DNA of 50,733 nt, taken from the NCBI GenBank assembly GCA_964462125.1, contig CAYWXT010000005.1, forward strand, positions 1 to 50,733, read 5' to 3'. Below are positions 31,152 through 46,100 of this stretch, piece after piece (position 1 is the stretch's first letter; every line of letters begins with the position of its first letter). Source of the stretch: JAWLFY01 sp964462125 (GTDB lineage Bacteria > Planctomycetota > Planctomycetia > Pirellulales > Pirellulaceae). The position numbers and the translations under genes were made by a program. The notes beneath the pieces are model-generated. The model worked only from the letters and a program-made list of their open reading frames with translations, did no database searches and had not been told where the DNA came from.

Positions 31152-34100
31152 ATGACCCACCGTCAACTTTCATCGCGATCGAAACGCAGCGCCACCGGCC
31201 GGACCGAGCGAGATCGAATGCGGCGTCAACGGCGCATGCAACGGCAAGCGTTGTTGGAGTCGTTGGAGAGCCGTCAGTTGCTTGCGGGGCCGGACCTGAT
31301 CGGGGTCCAGCCGAACGAGGATTCGCTGCTGTTTGAGAGTCCGGTGCTGGGGAGCGAACCTGCCCAGCGGATGGACGTGTTGAACGTCGCCCCTGACGAG
31401 CTGCTGTTTCGGTTTGACGACGACACCGAGCTGGACCCGGAGACGTTGTCAGCGATTCGCATCACGCGGGCGGGGGAGGACAAGGTATTCGATTCGGCAT
31501 CGGCAATGTGGGACTTGGGCACCGACGGTTCGGTGTTGCTGGAGTTCCGCGCAGCGCAACCAGGGACGGGGGGCAATGGGATCACGGTCACGTTCACCGC
31601 CAGCGCCCGCGACTCGGCCCTGCCTGGGATTTCGGTGGACGGCCGAAACGTGACGATCGACGTCAGCGACCGCGCGTCGCAGCCATCGACGGTTCAGGGA
31701 ATTCTCTCGGCGGTGGAGGCCGATCCGGAGGCCAGTTCCCTGATCGAGGCGATCCAGGTCAGCGGCTCGTCTCAGGAGAAGATCGGTACGGCGGTCCCGT
31801 CCGGGACGGTGTTGACGCTGGAGGGTGCCAACGCGGCCCAAGCGGTGACCGATTTCGGCACCGGCGGCGAGGCGCGGGTCCGCTTGGTATCTCAAATACC
31901 GGGCAGCGAGGGACGGGAGACACGGATCGAGTTTGAGCAGCGGAACTTTGGCGGCCCGGCCAACCCGGCCGTGGTGGTGACAGGGCAGAACGTCCTTGTT
32001 CAGCTCAACAGTGCGCCGGGGAATGAAACGACGGTGGGAGAGTTCATCTCCGCGATCAACGACAACGAAGACGCGGCGAACGTCGTCCGGGCTTCGTTGG
32101 AGCAGGGCTCGCTCGACACGGTGATCGGGGACCAGCCGACGACTTTTTCCCCGTTGGCGTTGAGCGGGATCAGCGACGTCGAGGTGCAATCGGGATTCGT
32201 CGGGCTTGGCGATTCGCCCCGGGAAGTGGTCTTCCGGTTCGCCGAACCTCTCCCGGACGATCTCTACCAGATCGACATTTTAGGGACCGGCCCGTTGGCG
32301 TTGGCCAATGTCGATGGCGAGACTTTTCGGGACGGAGAGAATTTATCGCGGCGGTTCCGGATTGACCTTGGGCCGCAGGTCGTGGCGGTGGTCCCGGAGC
32401 CGGTTCGGCGGAACGAAGACGGGACGCTATCGCCGGCGACGGGCAAGATTGAAGTTCATTTCAACGACGACGATCTCGATCCGGAGAGCGCCACCAATCC
32501 AGGTTTCTATCCGTTGATCTTCACCCGCGACTCGGTGAGCAACAGCGACGATTTCACGGTGTTGCCGGTCAGCGTCGATTACAACCCGCTGGCGAATATG
32601 GTGACCCTCGATTACGACCGTCCGTTGTCGCGGATTCCCGATCCGGTGGAGGGGGGTTTCTTGACCGGCGCCGCCCGGCTGCGGATCGGCAGTGGGGAGG
32701 CCCTGCCGGCACCGCCGACGGAGATCGATTTGACGTTGGGCGGGGAGCCGGGGGACAGCTTCGACACCGCGCTGGACCTCGACCCGCAATGGACCGCTAC
32801 CGGAGCGACGACCCGTTCGGCGCGGTTGACCAGTGAGATCGTCAACGGCACGCCATTCGAGCTGCAGTTGCCCGGTCCCGATTTGCCGGGGACCCGCAAA
32901 ATTCGGCCAGAGGACCCCTCGCGTCTGGAACGGACGGTCCCGCTGGACTTCCTCCGCAACGCAGCCGATTCGGTCGATGGGATTTCGACGATCCAGTACA
33001 ACTTCCGCTCCTCGTGGCTGGGGGATGACCCGAATCAGCCGGGGATCGCCGAGGACAAGACCTATTTCAACCTGATCAGCGAGCAGCAGAAGGAGCGTGT
33101 CCGCGAGGCGCTGCATCTCTACAGCGAGTATTTGGGGGTCAACTTCGTCGAGGTCGAAGGTGCCCCGACGAGCCAGGCCTTCATCTCGATCGCGGTCGGC
33201 GACCTGTACGGCGGTGACGAGCGGGCGACCAGCGGCCCAGGCGGATTGGCCGTGGTCACCCGGGACACGAACCAGAGCGGCGATGCCGATTTGGCGGTGC
33301 TCGATTTCCAGGATTTCGATGAGTCGACCGGGGGAGAATTCGGAGGCGACTTCTTCCGCGGGTCGATGTTCGCGGTCGGCCAGTTGCTCGGTTTCGGGTT
33401 CGCCGACGATCTGCCGCAGCCGGTCACCCAGAGCACCGACTTCATCTTCTCCCCGGGGGATGACAACGAACCGTCCTTCCCCAGCGTCGCCGACATCGTC
33501 CATGGGCAGCACCTCTTTCGGCCCGACAGCACCGACATCGATCTGTACCGCTTCACGTTGGATGCCCCAGGGACGCTGTCGGTAGAAACGATCGCCGAGC
33601 GTTTGGGTTCGGCGAGCATGCTCGACACGGCGTTACGTTTGTACCGGGCCGATGCGAGCGGGGCCTTTGAAGAGATCGCATTGAACGACGACTATTTCAG
33701 CCGCGACTCCCTGATCGACTTGGAGGTCGAGGCGGGGACCTATGTCGTGGGCGTCAGTGCCAAGGGGAATACCGCCTACGACCCGTCGATCCCGGGGACC
33801 GGTTTTGGCGGCCGGAGCCAGGGCGATTATGAACTCCGATTGGACTTCCGACCGGACTCGGTGCCGTCGCTGCGAGACACCACCGGCAACGCGCTGGACG
33901 GCAACACCGACGGGCGACCGGGAGAGTTGTTTGATTTCTGGTTTGTCCCGGCCGATCCCAACAACACGATCTACGTCGACAAGGCGGCCAGCGGCGGGCA
34001 GCCCCCCTCCGGTTCGATTGCCAATCCGTATCGAGAGATTGACCAGGCGATCGCGGCGGCGGACCCTGGCGAGACGATCCGCGTTTTGGGCAATGGCGGC

Positions 34101-37100
34101 GTCGACGGGCAGATCGAGACGGTGGAGGACAACTTCAGCTACCAGATCGGATTTGCCAGCAACGGCGAACCGCTGGAGGATGGTTCATCATTGGACCTGC
34201 CCCGCGGCGTCCGGATGGTGATCGATGCCGCTGCAGTTTTGAAATTCAACCGCAGCCGATTGGGGGTCGGTAGTGTCTCCCCGCTGATCGACGATAGTGA
34301 CTCGGCGCTGCAGGTGTTGGGGACGCCAACGTTGGTCGACAGCAACGGCTTACCGCGTCGTGACCAGGCGGGCGAGATCATTCCCGGCAATGTGTTTTTC
34401 ACCAGCATCCATGACGATTCAATCGGCGCTGGCAACACCCCCGCCAACACCCCCGAGGCGCAAGCCGGGGACTGGGGCGGGATCGATTTCCGCGGTGACC
34501 TTGATTTCGCCGACGAGCAGCGGCGGAACCGGGAGCGGGAAGGGGTGTTTTTGAACCACATTCAATTCGCCGACATGCGGTACGGCGGGGGCTCGGTCTC
34601 GGTCGGCGGCCAATCGTCGGTCGTCTCGCCGATCGACATGGCGGTCACCCGGCCGACGGTCATTCACTCGACGATCACCAACAGTGCCGATGCGGCGATC
34701 GCCGCGACGCCGGACTCGTTTGCTGAAACCCGGTTCACCGCGCCGGACTATCAAGGCGACGATCCGTTCACCCCCGACTACAGCCGGGTCGGACCGCACA
34801 TCCGCGGCAACACGATCACCGACAACAGCATCAATGGGCTGTTCGTCCGGGTGGCCACCGGAACGGGCGAGGATCTGGAAACGCTCAACACCACCGCCCG
34901 ATTCGACGATGTGGACATCCCACACGTGCTTGCCGAGAACTTGGTGATCGACGGCAACCCGGGCGGCCCACGATTGATTTCGTCGGCTCCCTCCTCGCTG
35001 CTGATCCGCACCTCGACGACCGCGAGCGGTGAGGTCGCCCCTGGCAGCTACACGTATCGGCTGACCAATGTCAACGCCAGCGGCGCCGAGTCGGTCGCGA
35101 GCCAACCGACCGCCCCGGTCACCCTCGACTCCACCGGCGGCGTCGAATTGAACCAGTTGCCGACGGTAAGCGGCGACAACGGCTTCACCGCGCGGCGGCT
35201 ATACCGGGCGGCGATCGATCCGGCGACCGGCGAGCCGGGCGAGTTCCGCTTGGTGGCGCAGCTGAACGCCAGCAGTACCTCGTTCGTGGATCGGGAAGCG
35301 GCCGGGACGACGGTTCTGCAGGATGACGCGACGAGCTTGCAGAGTCGGCTCGATGCCGGTTTGAAGATCGATGCCGGGACAGTCGTCAAACTGGACGGAG
35401 CCCGGATCGAGGCCCGCTTCGGCGGCGACTTGATCGCCGAAGGGACGGCGGACAATCCAGTGGTCTTCACCAGTATCAACGATCGGCGGTATGGCGGCAG
35501 CGGTACCTTCAACACCAATGGTCAATCCGACAGCGGGGAATTGGCGGCGGGAGATTGGGGCGGCATCTACATTGGTCAGGGGGCTTCCGGGAGCCTGGAT
35601 CACGCGGTCGTTGCCGGCGCCGGCGGGACGACGCGGATCGAAGGGGGCTTCGCCTCCTTCAACCCGATCGAGGTCCATCAGGGGACGTTGCGACTGTCCA
35701 ATAGTCGTCTGGAGGAGAACGCCAGCGGGGTTGGCGTGGGGGCGGACAATCGAGTCGGGCGCGGGGACAACGCGGCCGGTTCCGTCTTCATCCTGGCCGC
35801 GGCGCCGGTGATTGCCAACAACGAGTTCTTCAACGGCGAGGGGCCGGCGATCACGGTCGATGTCAATTCGCTCTCGTCCCGAGAGGTCAACGACCATGGC
35901 CGGGTCAGTGGGCCGATCGACCGCATCGACGTGGTCGGCAACGCCGGCCCGCTCGTTCAAGGCAACGTGCTCGACAACAATTCGATCAACGGGATGCAGG
36001 TTCGCAGCGGGGAATTGTCCACCGCTGGCGTGTGGGACGATGTCGATATCGTCCACGTGGTCAACGACTCGATCGAGATCCCCAATCAGCACATCTTCGG
36101 TGGGTTGCGACTGCAGAGCGATTCCCGCGGCAGTTTGGTCGTCAAGAGCGAAAGCGGCGACGGAGATCCGGCTGGGATTGTGGTCGGCGGTTCGCGGGTT
36201 TCTGGCGCTGGGCAGTTCCGTGACATCCCCGACCGGATTGGCGGGTCCTTGCAGGTGATCGGTCATCCGGACTTCCCCGTGATCATGACGACACTTGCGG
36301 ACGACTCGGAGGGTGCCGGGTTCACCCGCGACGGTCGGCCGCAGGTCGATACCGACAATGACGGGGTTATTTTTGACGTCGTCACCGGTACCGTCGGATT
36401 GCCGACGGGGCCGGAGGTGAACAACGGGACGCTGATCGACAACGATGTCAACCCCAGCATGCCGGGAGCCTTCTCCTATCAGCCCGGACCGGGGGGCGTC
36501 CACCAAAGCGCAGTGGCGACGTCGCAGGGCTTGACCGGCGTGTTTGTGGACCAGCCGGTACTGTTCGATTACGGGTTCTTCATCGATGTCGGAGCTGATG
36601 GCGGCGCGGTGGGACTCGAGACGACGACGGTCACCATGCAACCGACCTTGATCGCCGATGACCTCGTGGCCAGCGAAGGGACCTTCCAAGGTGCCAACGG
36701 CGTGGTCGATTGGCGGATCGAACAGTTCTTTGTCGACGGGCAAGTCGACCTGGTTTCCGAGATCACGCTGAGCAGTGATCAGCCGCTGGGAGATCTGCGG
36801 TTCATCAACTACTACGATCCGGTGATCGGTAGCGATTTGGGCGATATTCTGTTCACCGAAGGTGCTCCGGGCACCGATGACTTCCGATTGACCATTCTCG
36901 ACGGACCCGAGGAGATCGGCTTTCGGCAGTATGGTGCCTTTGAACCGGGGCCTGGCTTGGCGGGGGCCAGTTACGAGGGATGGATCGCCAGCGCTTTTCC
37001 CAACCTGATCACGCCGCCCACGTTCAACCTGCCGTTTGTACCCGATGGGTCGGTCGATCCCGGTTCCGTCCCACTCCTCAACGACGCTCGCTTTCCGCAG

Positions 37101-40100
37101 CCCAACTACGGGCCTGGAATCTTGACCTCCGCGTTGTCTTGGGTTACCGATCCGACTGCGACGAGCGCCACGGTGACGACCAACCTGGAACTGATTGCGG
37201 AGGTCTTCGGTACCGAGGGCCGTAACCAGGTTCCCGCCGGTCTGTGGGACGGCATCACCGTCCGCGAAGCGGCGAACGATCGGAACGTCGCCGCGATCTT
37301 TGAAAACGAACCGGTGCGGACGTCGGTGGTCGATTCGAATTCGACCCCCAGCCGCTCCCAGTTCCTCGGCGAACTGGCACCGAACGAGCAATCGGGCGAC
37401 GAGAATCGGCAGCTTGGTTTCGTGGTCAACGGTACGGTCGCCACGAAGGATGACGTGGATGTTTATTCGTTCGTCGCCGAGAGTGGTACCCAGGTCTGGC
37501 TGGACATCGACCGCACCAGCCAGCATCTCGACACGGTGGTGGAATTGATCAATGCCAACGGCGATGTGCTGGCGCTCTCCAATGACTCGCTGCTGGCTGA
37601 TTCCTCGCTGGCCCAGGAACCGTTCACGAATGTGGCCTCAGGGATGGACGCGGGGGCGGCCCAGCCGCTGTCGGTGTTGGGAGGCGGTTCACAGCAGGAC
37701 CCCTACAGCACCAACCCCAAGGATGCAGGAATGCGGGTGGTGTTGCCTGGGGAATCGGGCACCCGGAATCAGTACCACGTCCGCGTCCGCAGCAGCAGCG
37801 TCCCGGACTCACAAGCCGCCGGTGCGCTCGACAACCTGTTGGATCCGTTTAATGTCCGGCAGGGGTTGACCACCGGCCGTTACGATTTGCAGGTCCGGTT
37901 GCGTGAAGAGGACGAAGTCGCCGGGACGCAGATGAATCTCTCGGAGGTCCGCTACGCAAGCAACGGCCTGCGGATCGTCGGCCAACCACTCCACTCGCCG
38001 TTGTTGGGTGAAGACGCCGAGAAGACCGGCCCCAACGATTCGCGCCAGGATGCTCAGCCACTGGGGATTCACGGGGTTGCCGACGACGAGGCGGCGGGGG
38101 CTGGCGGGCCGCTGCAGAGCGATCGGCTGGCCAAGTCGTTTGCCGGACGGATCGACTCCCCGGACGATGTCGACTGGTACCAGTTCGATGTCGGCTACGA
38201 CAACCTCACCCGCGACAACGCGGATCTATTCTTGTCGACGATACTTGATCTCGATTACGCCGACAACTTCGCCCGTAGCGACATGGCGTTGCATGTCTTC
38301 GACAGCAATGGCCGGCTGGTGTTGATCGGCGGCGACAGCGACGTCGCCAATGACCAACCAGGACGGAGCGGCTCCAACGACACGACCGATCTGAGCCGCG
38401 GTAGTGCGGGGACGAACGACCCCTTCATCGGGCCCTCGGAGCTGAGCGAGGGGACGTACTACGTGGCGGTCTCGAATCAGCAGCAGGTGCCGCTGCCGAT
38501 GGACCAGTTCTTCAATGCCGACAGCGCCAACCCCTTGCTGCGGCTGGAACCGATCGATTCGGTGCAGCGGATCGCCGAAGACCGGATCGGCAGCTCCGGC
38601 GGTGGCACGGCATCGAGCCCGGAGGTGCCGCTGCTGTTCGACAACGATTCGTTCGTCGAGCATTCGCTCGACGATGCGATCCTCTACGTTCACACGGTCG
38701 ACAGCTTGTTGCTGGTCAACCCCTTCACCGGCAACGTCTACGGGACCGTCGGCAACTTTGGCGATGAAGTTCGCGATGTGGCGTTCACCGCGAATGGAGA
38801 ATTGTTCGGCTACACCGGGTTCGACGATCGCCCCCTCGCCGACGATGCCTGGACGTACCGGCGGATCGATACCGGCACCGCGCAGCTAAGCGCACCGATC
38901 AGTGACGGTGCGGGAATCGACACGTTCCACTGGAGCGGCGATTTCGACGATGACGGCGTTCCCGTCGACCGCGTTGACAGCGACGACGGCCTGGAGGTCG
39001 AGGCGATCACGATCCGCGAGTTCGCTGGCCGAGAGACGGGTTTCTTTGTTGCCAACCGACCTGTCGACCGGTTGGGGGTGACCCGCACGGATAATCTGCT
39101 CTACGCGTTCGATGAAGAGACGGGCGAAGCGACCGGTCCAAACTTCGATCCCACCGGGTTTCAACTGCCCGACATGGGCGGGGCGACGTCCAGCCGCGAA
39201 GTCGGCCAAATCGACACCACGCCGATCGGGGTTGACCGACAGCTCGGCGTCGGTCCGGCGTCACGGATCAACGCATCGGGAGTCCAGGTTCCACGGTTCT
39301 TCGACGGTGATACGTTCACGATCGGTTCCGGCAACAACGTTGTCACGTTTGAGCTCGATGCGGGGCTGACCTTCACGGCCAACACCGGCGAGGCGGTGGA
39401 GGACGGAGATGCTGTCGAGATCGACGGAGTGGTGTTTGAGTTCGACCGAGACGGCAATCTCGAGAACGATGGCGCGGTGGCGGTGGACCTGCCGGCAGCG
39501 ACGCCGAACCCCGAGGACTTGATCCGGCGGCTTGCAGAGGCGGTTCGGGGCGAGGGGATCGCGGTGGCCGAAGCGGGCATCACGATGACGCTTCCCAATA
39601 GCGCTGCGGCGTCGATTTTGACCGGCGGAGCCTTGAGCCGGACCGGTTCGGCCGGGGTCGATGCGGGCAATTCACGAGTGTTGCTGCTTCCCTCGGACAC
39701 GGCGCAAACACTGGCGCTTCGGATTGCCGAAGCGATCAACGAGGCTTCGGCCTTGCCGCCGGGAGCCACCGGGGCGTTGCCCGACGTCAGTGCGACGGTC
39801 TCGGGTCAAGCGGGGCACTCGGTGGAGATCAGCGGCGTCGGCCAGATTTTGGGCGTCACCGGGGCCTTCGTCGCAGGCGGGGGAGGCACGGGCGGCTTGG
39901 TGACCGGTGCCGAACTCACCGACACCACGGGCAATGGCGCCAACGACAGCTTGTTCGCCGTGACCAACACGGGCGGATTATACGAAGTCACCTCCGGCGA
40001 GCTGTCGGGAACCGGCAATCGCGCCATCGGCCGCTACGTCACCAGCGCCACCGATCTGATCGGGTTGAACTTCACCGGCTTGCGGGCCGGGCCGGTCGAC

Positions 40101-43100
40101 ATACTCGACGGAGCGTTGTCGCAGACACTGTTCGGAACCACGGCCTCTGGTGAGATCTATGCGTTCAACACCAGTGGCGAGCTGCAGCCGGTGTTTGCGG
40201 GCGGCCGCACGTCGATCTCGACCGGTGTTCCCGGCCTGCTCGGTTTGGACTTCAGCACAGTCAACTCCAATCTGTGGCATACAACCGACACCCGAGGCCA
40301 GGATCCAGGGCACGGGATCGACCCCCTGTTCAACGGCACGCGGGGGCGAACCAATGGGGGCAACAGCCTGGCCTTCAATTACGAAGCGGGCGCCTTCTCC
40401 AACCGGTATCCCACGGGTGCGGAACAGCCGGTTCGCTTCGACGGCAACGGGAATCTTGTGAACCCCCGTCAAGACGGCACATCGCTCGAGAACTCGATCA
40501 ATCTTCCCGGCGGCGCCCGGGGGGCGATGCAGAGCAACGCGTTCAGTCTCGAGGACTACTCATCGAGCGACCAGCCAGCGCTGTACTTCAATTATTTCAT
40601 GGAAGGCGAACCGGACAACAACGACCCGGACGACGCTCGCGACGCACTGCGGGTTTACGTTGTCACCTCCGACGGCGTGGAACACCTGGTGGCCTCCAGC
40701 AGCACCGCACGCGAGCCGTTCGCGTTCGATGACGAGTTTGACGATCCGCCACAAGACGGGGTGTTCGACGACGACATCGACACCGATGTCCAGCAACTGT
40801 TCAATGACACCGGCTCATGGCGTCAGGCCCGCGTGCCGCTGGGCGAATTCGCCGGTCAGGGCGACCTCGGATTGCGGATCGAATTTGCGACCGGGGGAAG
40901 CACGGTTACCGGGTCGGCCACGGTCCGCACCGTATCGGGGGCTCGGCTGACCGAGGGCCAAGAGTTCGTGATCGGGGGGGAAACCTTTGAGATCGACCTG
41001 CTGCCGAGCTTGGCGCTCCCCTCCGGTGCCGAACTGGCAAGCTTGTACGCCGACCCGGACGCGGCGGCGGTGGTCACGGTCGATGGCCAAGAATACGTCC
41101 TGGACGACGGGGCGCGAACGATCGAGCCCGAGCAGATCGCGGTGGAGTTGCTCGCCGACCTTCCTGATAGCAGCGTGGAGGAACTGACCGGCAGCCAGAT
41201 CGCCGCGGCGCTGGCCGCGGCGATCGAAGCGAACCCGCCGAGCGGGGAGACCCTCACCGACCTCGATTTCTCCGACCCCGCCGACGACCCCTCGGTGGAC
41301 GGTGATCGCAACGACTTGATTTATGAAGCGACCCAACTCCCCTACTCCGGCGGCAACGCGACGCTGGTCGGCTCCGGCCGCATTGGCAGTTTCGATTCCG
41401 TCGGGAATCCGACGAATCTCGATGACGTCGATCTATTGCGGCTCGATGTGGTCGCCGGCACGACGATCTCGGTCTCTGCCGAGCTCGCCGACGACCCTAG
41501 CCAAAGCCCCGTGATCCGTCTTTTCGACGCAGCGGGCAATGCTGTGAATACGACCTTTGATCCGGACGCGGAGACCGTCTCCTATACCGCCCAGAGGGAC
41601 GGCGCGGTGTTTGTTGGGCTGAGTGGTTCGGGCAATGATCGCTACGATCCGCAACGGCCTGGTTCGACCAATGCCGGCATGATCGGTGAGTACACGGCCC
41701 AAATCGACGTTTCGGTTCCCGCGACGGCCCGTCGCGACGGCGCGATTCTCGAATTCGAAAACCCGATCTCAGTCGCGGCGACCCCCGATGAGCTATTCCG
41801 AGTCGGCGGTCAAAGCGAGACCACGGGCTTGCCGGTCCGCATCAGCCGTTTCATGTCCGCCGCCGAAGTGGCCCAGCAGGTGCAGCAGGTGGTCGCTGAC
41901 CGGTTCGCCGGCGGAAACACGGCGGCCTTCCCCCTGTCAGGCTCGTCGATTCAGTTGGGGGATGTGAGCCTCAACGACGCCGGCCCCTTTTCCGACGAAA
42001 CCCAGCGTTGGGGTGACCGGTTCGGCGCCGGCGCGGTGCAAGGAACCCGGAACAATGACTTCGAAGGGGTCTACCTGGATGACTTCATCATCGGGTTCGC
42101 CGAGCGGGGTGAAATCGCGACCGGCTCCGACATCGTCTCCTCACCATTCGTGGTCGACGAGCGGTCGCAGTTCCCGCTGCCGGCCGACCCGACGAGTGAC
42201 CTGCAGACGGGGTCCTATCAGGTCGAAATCCGAGATGGCAGCGAGTATGTCAACTCGTTGGCCAGGAGTCCTTTCCGAACGTTTGATACCAACGACCAGC
42301 TGAGCGATTCGTTGCGCATTGTCGCGCGGAGTGCGGACGAGCTCCGCGACGGTTCGACGTTCACCCTGTCCGACGGCCAGTCGACGTTCACCTTCGAGTT
42401 CGACCAGGTGGAACTCGACAACGGCGTGGCGCCCGGCCATGTGCCGGTGCCGTTCACGCTGCGTCACGACGACTCGGAGATGGGGGTGATTCGGCCGAAC
42501 ACCGCCGCGGAAGTCGCCGCCAACGTCATCGAGGCGATCAACCGTGCGGACGTCCAAACGCTGCTTGATGCCGCGGCGCTGCCCAGCAGCGGGATCGATG
42601 GGGTGAGCGAGCCGGGGATCAACATCTTCGGGCGAGTCGTGGTCGAAGACTTGGGGGACGTGTTTGCGTCGATCAATCGCGCCGAACGGCGGGGCGACAG
42701 CAACCGCGACCGAGCGAGCCAAGGCGTGATCATGATCGAGAACAGTCAGTTCCTGTTCAACAGTGAGTATGGGATCGACATTTCCCATGACGTGAATGTC
42801 TCGGTTGACGGGGTCGAAACGCCATCGGCCGTTCGCTATCCCCGCAACCTGGTGACGCTCAACAGTGAAAATCTCAAGCCTGGTGTGGTGATCCGCAGCA
42901 ACGTGTTGGGTTTCAACACGGCCGGGGGGCTGCAGGTCTCCGGGCTCGATCCGGCGGCGAACGAGACCTCAAGAGACCCCGTTGGGTACGACCGAATCGT
43001 CAACAACACGATCGTTGGGGGTTCGATCTCGCCGGGCGTCCAATCGCCCCCCGAGACGTTCCAGGGGACTTTGTTCGAGGGCGGAGTGATCTCGTTTGCC

Positions 43101-46100
43101 GACGCGGTGGTCGATTACACGCCGGACGCGGGTGGAAGTCCCCCGGCGGCCGAGCACCAGAACACGGGGAACGCGTTGGGGGCGCCGGACGCCGGCGGCC
43201 GGGGAACGGAGCCGGTCGACGACGCGACAACCGTCTCGCTAGGCCGCGGCGGGACAATGACGCTGCAGTTCATCGACAACCTGTTGACCGGCAGCGGCGA
43301 CTCCCGCCCAGATCTGATGGTCTTCGAAACCGGCGAAGTGGAGTCGGTACGGGTGGAAATCAGCCGCGACGGGACCACGTTTTTCGACGTCGGGACCGTC
43401 GGCGGTTCGAGCAACACCGTGGACATCGATGCCGCCGGCTTCGGCCCGCAGGACCGCTTCGCCTTCGTCCGACTGACCGACCTGCGGCAAGGCTCCGCCG
43501 GCGTGCCGTCGTTGGGGGCGGACATCGACGCCGTGGGGGCGCTGAGCACGGTTCCGGTGGAGCGGTTCGATCCCGACGGAACGGGCATCAACGTGCGGGG
43601 CAACGCGGCACCGGCGCTGCTCAACAACGTGATTGCCAACACGAACCAGGGCGTCAACGTCGATGCGGCCGGCAGCTTGGCCGTCTTTGGGGGGAACGCT
43701 TATTACCGCAACACAGAGAATCTCGGCGGCAGTGCCGAGCTTGGCCAATTCGCTCAACAGCTCTCGGATGCCGAAGTCGTATTCGTTTCCCCGTCGGACC
43801 TGGTCTTCACGCCCTCCCCTGGGGCCAAGATCATCGACAGCTCCATCGACTCGTTGGAGGATCGACCAAGCTTGAACGCGGTCAAGAGCCCGCTGGGATT
43901 GAAAACCTCACCGATCCTGGCGCCCCAATTTGACGTTCATGGCCAACTCCGAGTCGATGACCCGGATGTCGATTCCCCCGGTGGACTTGGCGAGCAGGTG
44001 TTCAAAGATCGTGGCGCATCGGATCGCGGGGACAATGTGGGTCCCCGGGTTGTGCTGCTTTCACCGCAAGCACCTGACCTGGGGATCGATGGCGGCACCA
44101 CGACCGTCTTTGGCCCCGCGCCGCGAGCCTTCGAGGTTCAGCTGCTCGATGGTCTGGCACCGGCCGACGTGGTTCCCGGAACGGGGATCGACGACCGCAG
44201 CGTTTCCAGCGATTCGGTGCTGCTGTTGAAGGACGGCGTACCGTTGGTGGAAGGGACCGACTATCGCTTTGGGTACAACCCCAGCACGAACGTGATTCGG
44301 TTGACACCCATCGCCGGCGTCTGGGAGGCCGACAAGACGTATGTGATCCGGCTACTCGACGACAGCGACGCTGTCGTCTCCGCCGCCAACGGCGTGACGT
44401 ACATCGATGGCACCGAGTTGCAGATTCTGGACTCAAGCGGCGAGTCGACCACGTTCGAGTACGAGACGGGGATTGTCCTGTCGCTCGCCGGCAACCTGGC
44501 CGGAAGCGATGCGGCCGACGGGGTTTCGATTGACGTCTTCGATGGCGCCAGCAGCCAGACCTTTGAACTCGACACCGACGGGAGCTTCAACTCGGGCAAC
44601 ATTCCGGTCAGCCTTCCTTCGGAGCCGAGCATGGCCGAGTTGACCGAGGCGTTGGTCGATGCGATCAACGGTGCGTCGGGGTTGAACTTGCAGGCGACCG
44701 GATCGGGCAGTCAGATCCAGTTGCTCGGCGGCACGCCCCTCGCTTCGGTGACCCCGAGCAGTTCCCAGGTTTCGGTGGCAGGGGCGATCGGGACGTCGAT
44801 CGGATTTGGACTGCAGATCCCTGCCGCGGGGACCGCCCCGGCAGCCGATGCGGTCGAAGACGGCCAGACTTTCACGATCGGTCGCGGTGCCGTGACCGCG
44901 GTGACGTTCGAATTCGATATGAACGACTCAGTGCAGACCGCCGGGGCCGTACCGGTCACTCTCTCCGCCAACCCCACGCTCGATGAGGTCGCCGACGCGA
45001 TCGTGCGTGCCGTCGCGGGGACGGGGCTGGGCTTGTCACCGGAGAACGCCGGATTCGGCCGTGTGTTCCTGGGGGGCGACATCAACCACTCGGTCGACCT
45101 CGGCGACACTGGCCTGACTCAACTTGGTCTTCCCGGCGATGCGGAATCCATCCCGATCGAGGTGGGGATCGACCAGACCGCCGCGGAGGTTGCGACGACG
45201 ATCATGACAGCGATCGACAACGCAGCCCTTCCCGGTGTCGACACGATGCAAGCGGGTCGGCGAATCCTGTTGACCGGCAGCGGCGGGGTGAGCGGTATCG
45301 GGGCGGTGCAGTTCGCGATGATTCAAGACCGGGTCGGCAACGCCTTGCAGAGCAACCGCGCGGATGGTCGAACCGAACTGACGGTGTTTGTCGGCAGCGG
45401 CTTCGACTCCGGCGACGCACCAGCTCCCTACCGTTCGTCACTGGCCGACGATGGCCCGCGGCATCGGGTCGACCCGAACTTCTCGCTCGGGACGACCGTC
45501 ACACCGGACGCTGATGCGAAGCTCCCGGACGCCGATGAGGATGACGGCGTGCGGGTGCTCGACGGCGTCCAAGCCGGGTTCACCGCGAATGTCGAGATCA
45601 TCGTCAACAACCCAGACAACCGCGTCTTCTTTGTCGACGCATGGTTCGATTGGAACGCCGACGGTGTCTTCGACTCCGACGAGGTCGTCCGCTACGGGGC
45701 TCCCGGAACCGGCCGCATTCCGCTGCAGAGCGGCGCCAATGTGGTTGCCGTCAACGTGCCCGCCGATGCTGCCACCGAGGAGATTTACGCCCGCTTCCGG
45801 CTCAGCGAGGACTCCGATCTGGGACCGCTTGGCAACGCCGACAGCGGCGAGGTGGAAGACATCAATTTGGTCGTGACGAGCAACGCGTTTCAAAACCCGG
45901 TGTCCCGCTTCGACGTCAATGACAGCGGCGCCGCCACACCGTTGGACGCCTTGCAAATTATCAACGCGTTGGAGCGTGCCGGCCAGGGCACCGTCTTCCT
46001 CGACAATCCGCCGCTGCCGCCGCTGCCGAAGTTCCCGGACGTCAACGGCGACTCACGGGTCACCCCGCTCGACGCGCTGCTGGTGATCAATGAGTTGGCC

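Noticed and set aside
35199..37526. 775-codon minus-strand frame inside the giant gene
   Set aside because: Long but antisense to beta-helix and PPC domains with clear repeats; composition is that of a complement frame. The protease gene has a similar shadow at 46693-48096.
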